From: Cristatella mucedo
Lineage: Eukaryota; Bryozoa; Phylactolaemata; Cristatellidae
Direction: 5' to 3'
NCBI GenBank assembly: GCA_009760855.2
Contig: WPIO01000002.1
Location: 9,420,001 to 9,484,000, forward strand
DNA: 64,000 nucleotides
The translations under genes and the position numbers were made by a program. The notes beneath the pieces are model-generated. The model saw only the letters and a list, made by a program, of their open reading frames with translations, was not told the origin of the DNA and searched no databases. This document shows, one piece after another, positions 56,880 to 64,000 of this stretch (positions are counted from its first letter, which is position 1; every line of letters starts with the position of its first letter).

Positions 56880-59490
56880 GAGTCTTGACAGTTCGTGTTC
56901 GTGCAATTACTTAAATCGCGAACTGCTGACGTAGCCTCGCAGCAAGATCTTCGCATTGAGCACTTTGTCATCACCAATTATTACCAAATCCTGCTTATCT
57001 GACCACATGCAGATCTCATTCAGTCTATAATGTGTGCTCTCCTCCTACTTCTCCTCCTCCTCCTCCTCCTCTAACATCACATGTGAATCTCGAAACCTCA
57101 AGACCCTTGACATCGATGCTGTCCCTGCGAGAATATCTGCCTCGCCTCTGCTGCTCAGTCCCCCTTCCGATCTGTCATCATTAGTAGATAGCTACAACAC
57201 TACACTAGCTGACACGCTCGACGAGTTTGCACCTCTGACTAAGCGCACTGTGCGCTCTCACCCAGACAGCCCAAGGTTTACCACAGACATTTAACTAGCT
57301 AGGTCTACTAAGCGCGAGCTTGAAAAAGCATACAAAATATCAGGACTGACTGTCCATCGACATGCATACGATTTCTACTGTAGGTCGTACCAATCGATCC
57401 TAGCAAAGTCCAAGTCTGGCTTCTATAAAAAACATTGTTGAATCACAGGAGCACAATCCAAAAATGCTGATATCGACGATCAACCATCTCCTCAAACGCT
57501 CCTACCCTCCGCTCCTTACCTGATGAGCCTTGTGATGATCTAGCTGATCGCTTCTCTAGCTTATTTGTGCAGAAGATGGAAAAGGTCAGGAAGTCTATCC
57601 CTGCGATAGCAGCATTACCCCCTAGTCCCCCTAGTCCCCTATTCCCCCTGTCCCACATTTCTTTGCAGCACCTCAACGTCTACATTCAAGGTCACTAGTA
57701 ACCTTGTCCTGAAGTTCATATTCCAATCAAAGAAGACAGCGTGTCCTTTGGACCATATTCCCACTTTCCTGCTCCTTCGTTGCATTGATCTTCTGCTACC
57801 ATGCATAAATAACATCATTATTATGTCATTAGCCTCAGTCATGACCCAGCACCTTTCAGAAAAGCTGTAATCAGGCTGCCACTCAAGAGAGCAACACTAG
57901 ACCAAGAGAACTTGAGCAATGACCGCCCAGTCTCCCTTCTACCACTCCAATCAAAGACACTGGAATGAGTCATGGCAGACCAGTTGAACTCATATATTGA
58001 AGCTTCAAACCTTGCTAGTACGTTCCAGTTAGGCTTTAGAGCTAACCGCTCCAAAGAGTCAGCACTGCTTCGGGTGTACAACGATGAACATAGGAATGCG
58101 GACATGGGTAGAGTTTCGCTGCTTGTTTCGCTCGATCTTTCGGCAGCTTTTGATACCATCAATCCCCAAGTCCTTCTTGAGCGCCTCTTATCTCACCTGG
58201 GCATTACTGGCACTGCACTGCAATGGTTCAAGTCCTATCTCAGAGGGAGACTCCAGAGAATTTATGTGAATCTATAAAGATCATCCGAGGAACTTCTGAA
58301 ATATGGGGTGCCTCAGGGCTCCCGGTTCTTTTCGCGGTTTATACTCTCCCTCTTGCTGATGTAACTGCCAAGCACAATCTAGGCTTTTACTTCTATGCGG
58401 ATGACACTCAGTTGTACCTTTGCTTTGATTCCACCCAGCCTTCGAGCTCCTCGAATTCTTTCAACTCCCGTGCGGCATGTATTGATGACTTCCACACATA
58501 GATGGTAGCAAATTTTCTCAAATTAAATGATGATATTACTAGCTTACTAGTTATGGGCAAACCAAGTGTGATTCAGACATTGGAAAGGCTGACACTCAAA
58601 ATCGGCTCTGCCAGCATATCTCCTGCTAAATCTGCACGAAATCTAGGTTACGTGTTCCAAAGTGACCTTTTATTAGATGAACACATCAGTTCCACAATCA
58701 AGTATGCCTACTTTTAGCAGCAAAACATTGCTAAAATTTGGGCGTGTTTAGATAAAGATACCACGTCCAAGTTGGTCCATATATTTGTGACATCCCGCCT
58801 TGACTTCTGTAAATCCCTAGTTCGCTGGCCTACCGGCACGTGCAATCACGCGTTTGCAGCTGCTGCAAAACTCTGCAGCTAGGCTTGTCTGTCGCGAGCA
58901 TCGCAGTTGCCACATTACACCACTTCACGCCGACCTGCACTAGCTACCAGTCAAGCAACGCGTTGACTTCAAAGTTTTGTCGCTCACTTTTAGGTCCCTT
59001 CATTCTTTGGCTCTAGCCTGCCTATCACATCTACTGCTCCACAGGCTAGCACCCTACCACCTGCTTTTCGGAAACTAACTGCTCTACCTCGTACTAACCT
59101 CAAATCCTTTGGAGACCATGCCTTTAGTTCGTATGCTCCTAAAGCGTGGAACTCACTTCTGACGTCATCACGACATCCCTTGACCCGACCACATTTAAAA
59201 AGAAATTAAAAACGCACCAATTTATGAAAGCATGTAGTGGATCTCTGTGATTCGTCCTTTATGTGCTTATGTGTGCTGACACGGTTGCTTGCTGCCACTA
59301 ACCACACTTGCATGCTGACCCTGAGCATGTCACCCCTAACCATGTTATTCATGTTGTTTATCAATCACGATACCGCTCACCATTCGATCGTGTTTCCTTT
59401 GCTGCAAATTTAAAGCTCTTAGAAAGAGATTGAGTTCTCTGAGGCGCTTTATCAAGTGTGTTGTTATCATTATTATTATTATTGGCACGG
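56880..59490 (+). mobile_element. LINE-A (L2/CR1-type), the most complete copy, with reverse transcriptase domain
   Basis: Non-LTR retrotransposon remnant of about 2.6 kb. From the 5' side: the end of an endonuclease-like region, the linker with RNLKTLDIDAV and TKRTVRSHPDSPRFT, RT blocks with LDLSAAFDTI (about 58130-58165), a short gap of frame change near 58275, the catalytic YADD motif (58394-58405), LNDD followed by GKPSVIQ, then the C-terminal thumb-like region and the 3' UTR. The 3' end is the hairpin ctcttagaaagagattgag...gaggcgctttatcaag followed by an ATT-type tail (59470-59485). In-frame stops and shifts (57295, 57440, 58275, 58500, 58717 and others) show that it is dead. The endonuclease N-terminus is missing. 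Confidence 0.85.
57040..57072 (+). repeat. (TCC)n trinucleotide repeat within LINE-A
   Basis: ctcctcctc units, read as a poly-Ser or poly-Leu stretch in the degraded LINE-A coding region. Confidence 0.9.
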
Positions 59491-60099
59491 CCACGAGTCA
59501 CTAAACAGCGGCCACGACGCAAGCGAAAGTCCAGTGGGGTGGGTAGACTAGAGAAATGCGGCTTTGGATAAATAAGTGGCTCATCGCAGGTGCTTAGCGT
59601 AGCGGCGGCCTCGCTAAGGGGGCGATACTGAATGCTCACTAACAGAGCAGTCGCTCATGCGTCGGAGTCCGATCTGCTTCCTGTCAGCGCTTTGAATTTA
59701 CGATTCACGCTTCTTGCTCCTCGGCGCTACGTGCAATTATCTCGGCCCGAGCCCGAGCTGCGACCTCAACCTCAGACAATAATTGTGTCGATGCGCGGCT
59801 ATAAATGCTTACGTGGATCCTGTTATAGCCACTAAGCCGATAGCTATAGTTCCGACAATCCAGTGATTTTTTTTTAGATCTATATGGACCACAAAACATG
59901 CTTATATTGCATACATATTGATGTATGTATTTACTTGCGCATGTACTAAATCACGGAAATTTTAGTGTTGCATCACAGTGTGGGCCTGAGTGTCCGGTGA
60001 GCTAATCGTCCGGCCAGGCCTAGCAGGTGAGCACGACCTACTGTCGCGCAAGGACTCCATACCACGGCCCGTCGGTCGTCAAGTGCTCGAATCTTACCT

Positions 60100-60145
60100 C
60101 CAGTCTCTTTTTTCTTTCTCTCTGTCTCTGTCTCTCTCTCTCTCT
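60100..60145 (+). repeat. (CT)n / TCTG microsatellite
   Basis: tctctctgtctctgtctc, then (CT)n. Just upstream, 60000-60100 looks faintly tRNA-like (tcgtcaagtgctcgaatc), possibly an old SINE with this tract as its tail. Confidence 0.85.
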
Positions 60146-60639
60146 TTTTGACCTTTTTATAAGTGAGGCATTCGTTGAGCTTTAACAAAACGAATTTCCT
60201 TGGCTTCATCTACAATCGTTTCCGGTTGTAGTATTAGTCGTTTGCTACGCTTATGTTGAGCTTCGGCACTGTGACACTGACCGAGCTCCTCAATTGCATT
60301 TTTCTCGTTGTATTCAGCGACAGATGCGCTTGTGCGTTGTATTCTGTGACAGATACGACAGATTTCTCGTACTCTCCTTTGTTTGCTCCCTTTTCGTTCC
60401 CAACTCATTGTTGTCTGATAACTCGTCGGCTAACAATGGCGAGCTGAAACCACGGCAGTTATAAGGAAATTGCACCTATGAAAAATCACGAAACACTTCA
60501 TCTTTATTTGAAAGGCGGGCCTGAGTCTCGGCTAGCTTCAACCTAGCTTGTGAGCTCACCCTAATTTTAAAATGCTAATAAATCTAATTTAATTAAGTTT
60601 ATACGTCAGTGCTTCGTCATCGCAAATAAGAATAGTAAT

Positions 60640-61850
60640 AATTATTATTATTACACTTGATAAAGCACCGTCAGAAAAATCAATCTCTTTCTGGGTGCTT
60701 TGCATTTGCTGTAAACCAATAACGATCGAATGGTTAATGGTAGCATGCTCAATCAACAGCATGAATAACATACTTAGAGGTGACGTGCACAGGATCAACA
60801 TGCAAGTGTGGTCAGTGGTAGCATGTGCAGTGTCAGCACGCATAAACAGATTAAGGACGAATCACAGGGACCCACTAAATGCAGTCATAAATATGTGTTT
60901 TTAAGTTCTTTTGAAACGTGGTCAAATCAAGGGATGTTGTGACGCAAGTGGGGAGTGAGTTCCAGGCTTTGGGAGCATACGAACTAAATGCACGGTCTCG
61001 AAAGGATTTGAGGTTTGTACGAGGTATCGGTAAACAGTTAATTTCCGAAAAGCGGGTGGTGCGATGCTTGGCCTGGTGAGGGAGTATATCTGATGTGTAA
61101 GCTGGGGCCAAGGAATCAAGGGACCTAAAATTGAGCGACAAAACCTTGAAGTCAATCCGTTGCTTGACTAGTAGCCAGTGCAGGTCAACAAAAAGTGGTG
61201 AGATATGGCAACTGCGACGCTCACGACTGACAAGCCTAGCTGCAGAGTTTTGCACCAGCTGTGAGCGCCTGACTAAACAGGCCATCAGACCAGCAAGCAG
61301 GAGTTACAGAAGTCAAAGCATGATGCCACAAATGCAGACCAATTTAAACGTGGTATCCCTGTCTAAATCAGCCCGAACTTTAGCAATGTTATGCTACTGA
61401 AAGTAGGCAGACTTGACTGTGGAGCTGATGTGATCGTTTAATGAAAGGTCACTTTGGAACACGACACCTAGATTAAGTGCATATTCAACAGGAGACATGC
61501 TGGCCCAGCCGATCTTGAAGGCCAGCCTTTCCAGTTTCTGAATCACACTTGGTTTGCCCATAACTAGTAAGTTGGTTTTATCATCATTCAATTTAAGAAC
61601 GTTTGCTGCCATCCAGGTGCAGATGTCATCAATACAGGCAGCAATGGAGTTGAGAGAATTCGACGTGCTGGAGGGCTGGGAGGTATAAAAGCAAAGGTAC
61701 AGCTGAGTGTCATCCGCATAGAAGTGAAAGCCTAGATTGCGCTTGGCAACTACATCGGCAAGAGGGAGAGTGTAAACCGTGAAAAGAACCAGGAGCCCTG
61801 AGGTACCCCATATTTCAGAAGTTCCTTGGATAACCTTTGCAAATTAGCAA
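60640..61850 (-). mobile_element. LINE-A copy, 5'-truncated
   Basis: Reverse-strand copy reading from the RT catalytic region (YADD-coding triplets complementary to 61710-61723) through LNDD, the ARLVSRERRSCHISPL block and the KAWNSLPTCVT block to a hairpin and ATT-type tail at 60640-60700. Open pieces at 61612-61394 and 61285-60875. It ends abruptly at about 61850, within the region equivalent to 58310 of the fuller copy. Confidence 0.85.
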
Positions 61851-64000
61851 TGGGGTTTACGTGCACGCAACGTACGGAGTGCCGGACCATTTTTTAAATT
61901 CATACTCATCCCCGTGAAGAATCACGGCCTGATTCGATTTATGCATGTTCGTCACTTGCAGCAGTCAGGAACAGTACGACTTTGGTCAATCGCGGTAGCT
62001 GTAGCAGCTTTCAGAGACATCAACTCAGCTGTACCAAACGGAAGCTAATTTCGCCGCAACCGTGATTCGTCACTTCAAGCGACAGCAAAGGGGGTCGTCC
62101 TCGAGAGCAAAAGCTGTTACATGCCATGCCACCTTAGGAAAAACTCTCAAGTTCACAGTCCTGTGAATTTCTAGCATTTCAATGTTCAATTTCAACCAGA
62201 GGCATCGCAGGGGAATGACGGGCCCCAAGAGGGCGGCAAAGGCAAAATGGATTTGCATATTTTTGAAAACCTTTTCCTGTGAGAAGGCTTAATCTTAATT
62301 TCAATCAAGTCCCGGTTTCAATGGACTTGACTATTTCTGGCTGAGCTAGTTTAGATTTCCGGACGCGATATGCCTACTAGCGTGTCCTTTTTGCATTTCT
62401 CCTGTAGAGGAGCTATTTTCCAGCAATTTTGACAAGGGGATGGCGCCATTTGTAGCTTTTTCCGCGGGCGCCGAAAAGTCTCACTACTCCTCTGATTTCA
62501 ACGACCAGAGTAAATGTTGAAACAACACGCTGAAAGTTATCGAACTAATCCCTTTTGACACTCATTATTGCTGTACCGTTGTTGTATGACAGTGTCTGCG
62601 GCTGTTGGCTGTTCTAGCGGGAGTCTCACGGAGACACAGCGGGCGCACGTGCGCGGTAAACGAGACTCTCCTCTATTACTCTAAGCGAGTACATATCTAT
62701 GGGAGCCCAATCAATCGCAGCAGACGACACGACATATTAACTGCATTAGTGGCCAGACGAATCGCTGCTTCGATGGCTTAACTATTGGTCACAGGTGAGG
62801 CGTGTGCATTAGTGTCAGGCGCTTCGCTAATTACAACAGCAAAAGCCTTAGGCCACACAGCACCATCATAGCAGTATTGTAAAAATAACACAAATTAACT
62901 CAATGCAGACGCTACGTTAGTGATGCAGTCGGGCGGACAAACCTAGCTTCTTATAGGGGCAGATATAACACGTTTTGAGATACATTTTTGTTTTCAGATT
63001 TAAGAATTAGGTTTGTGATTAAATAAGTTCATAGTGTTTATCTGCACATTATTTATTACGATTAATGGTATTAATGTTTTTGGCTGAGGACTTACGGTTT
63101 GCTTTTTGATTTTTGTTTACAGCCACTGACTACCACCTTTTGGAATGGGCGCTGTGTCCATAGCAGAAATTTGACCAATTCAATACAAAGAAATCTCATA
63201 TCAGCTGAACAAGAGCATGAGTAAGTCGAGCACGCTTTCTCGGCGCAGCGTCTCTGTTCACTCGGCTATCCACCGTAAAGACTTAATATTCGTCAGAAAT
63301 TTAACTCACCCTGTTTAACGGATCAACTAGGGAGATTTGTGCACTATTGTGTTTTAATTCAGACAAAAAATTTCATCATTTGTTATTCATACGACTATAG
63401 CTCATCATTTGGTACCCCATGGAATGGATTCATCTCCCACTACCTCCAGCTATCCGGTTGCATTCGGCCGGCATGTCATCCGGCCAAAGTGCTTTGCGTT
63501 CACTAAGTGACTTCCAGATGATTCCACACCGGCTGTATAATCAAATTTTCCAGATATTTACGCGTCGACAATTTCAAAATTCGAAAATTAAGCTCAACAG
63601 CGAGTCTTTGCCCTCCCCCAACCGCTTAGGAGCCCCCCCCCCCCAGGGAGAATGACCGCAACCGGTCGGTCTACTGTAGGAGGAAGTGGTGACGTATATG
63701 ACGATACCCGGATAGTCTGGAGTTGTGACCCTTGCAGCACTAGTGGATCTGGGCTAACATGGCGGCTATTGCTGAACTGTCCAGTCGGCGGTCGTTGTAA
63801 TTGAATCTCTATTTGGGATTTCCAGAACAATCTAGGGTGCGTGGCTAGTAACGGTGTATGATAACTACCGGATCCGCTTGGTAAGTACTCTCAGTTGCTA
63901 TAGCTGCACGCAGCGCATGCATCTTGTCAGCCTTTGGGAGGCCGATTGATTGGTTGCCTTAGCATACTTAGTTACTTAGTGCTATCTGACCTTCGATCAA
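61851..64000. other. Intergenic to the window end, nothing recognised apart from the repeat at 62425
   Basis: The longest frames are 78 codons with no features. C-run at 63634-63643. Confidence 0.45.
62425..62495 (+). repeat. Dispersed repeat, copy 2
   Basis: Second copy of the repeat at 51518-51590, same strand. Confidence 0.65.

Overview
The window is nuclear DNA of an animal, most likely an invertebrate. The evidence is long intergenic stretches without reading frames, GT/CA, GA/CT, AT and ATT microsatellites, tRNA-derived SINEs, many 5'-truncated LINEs of the L2/CR1 type, a hAT fragment, a MITE, and one gene split by a long intron with GT-AG borders. I cannot name the phylum from the sequence.

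Layout. 1-19.4 kb is repeat-rich intergenic DNA with two LINE families (called LINE-A and LINE-B here), SINEs and a 65-nt near-perfect palindrome. 19.5-25.3 kb and 30.9-32.6 kb are GC-rich and hold the only host protein-coding gene I can support. It is a two-exon gene (22468-22845 and 30965-31552, phase-0 intron of 8.1 kb) for a 321-residue protein with two membrane segments and a cysteine-rich outer loop, built like the BK-channel beta (KCNMB) / TipE auxiliary subunits. 33.3-36.2 kb holds a decayed hAT-like transposase cut by a LINE-A copy.

36.2-48.9 kb is a sharply AT-rich island that differs from everything around it. It is a decayed endogenous copy of a Maverick/Polinton/adintovirus-like double-stranded DNA element: a protein-primed-type family B DNA polymerase, two small ORFs, repeat-containing fibre-like genes, capsid-associated remnants, an HNH-AP2 homing endonuclease, an adenain-like cysteine protease, an FtsK/HerA-type packaging ATPase and a coiled-coil protein. 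All the larger genes carry stops or frameshifts, and a host SINE and a LINE-A copy have inserted into it, so it has been resident in the genome for some time. I could not find an integrase, a major capsid protein or terminal inverted repeats.

49-64 kb returns to ordinary intergenic DNA. It has further SINE and LINE copies (including the most complete LINE-A, 56.9-59.5 kb, with an RT domain), a MITE nested inside a larger inverted-repeat structure at 54.5-55.3 kb, and a dispersed repeat seen at 51.5 and 62.4 kb.

How the parts relate: LINE-A very probably supplies the retrotransposition machinery for SINE-A, since their 3' tails match. LINE-A and SINE-B copies also provide relative dates for the viral island and the hAT remnant.
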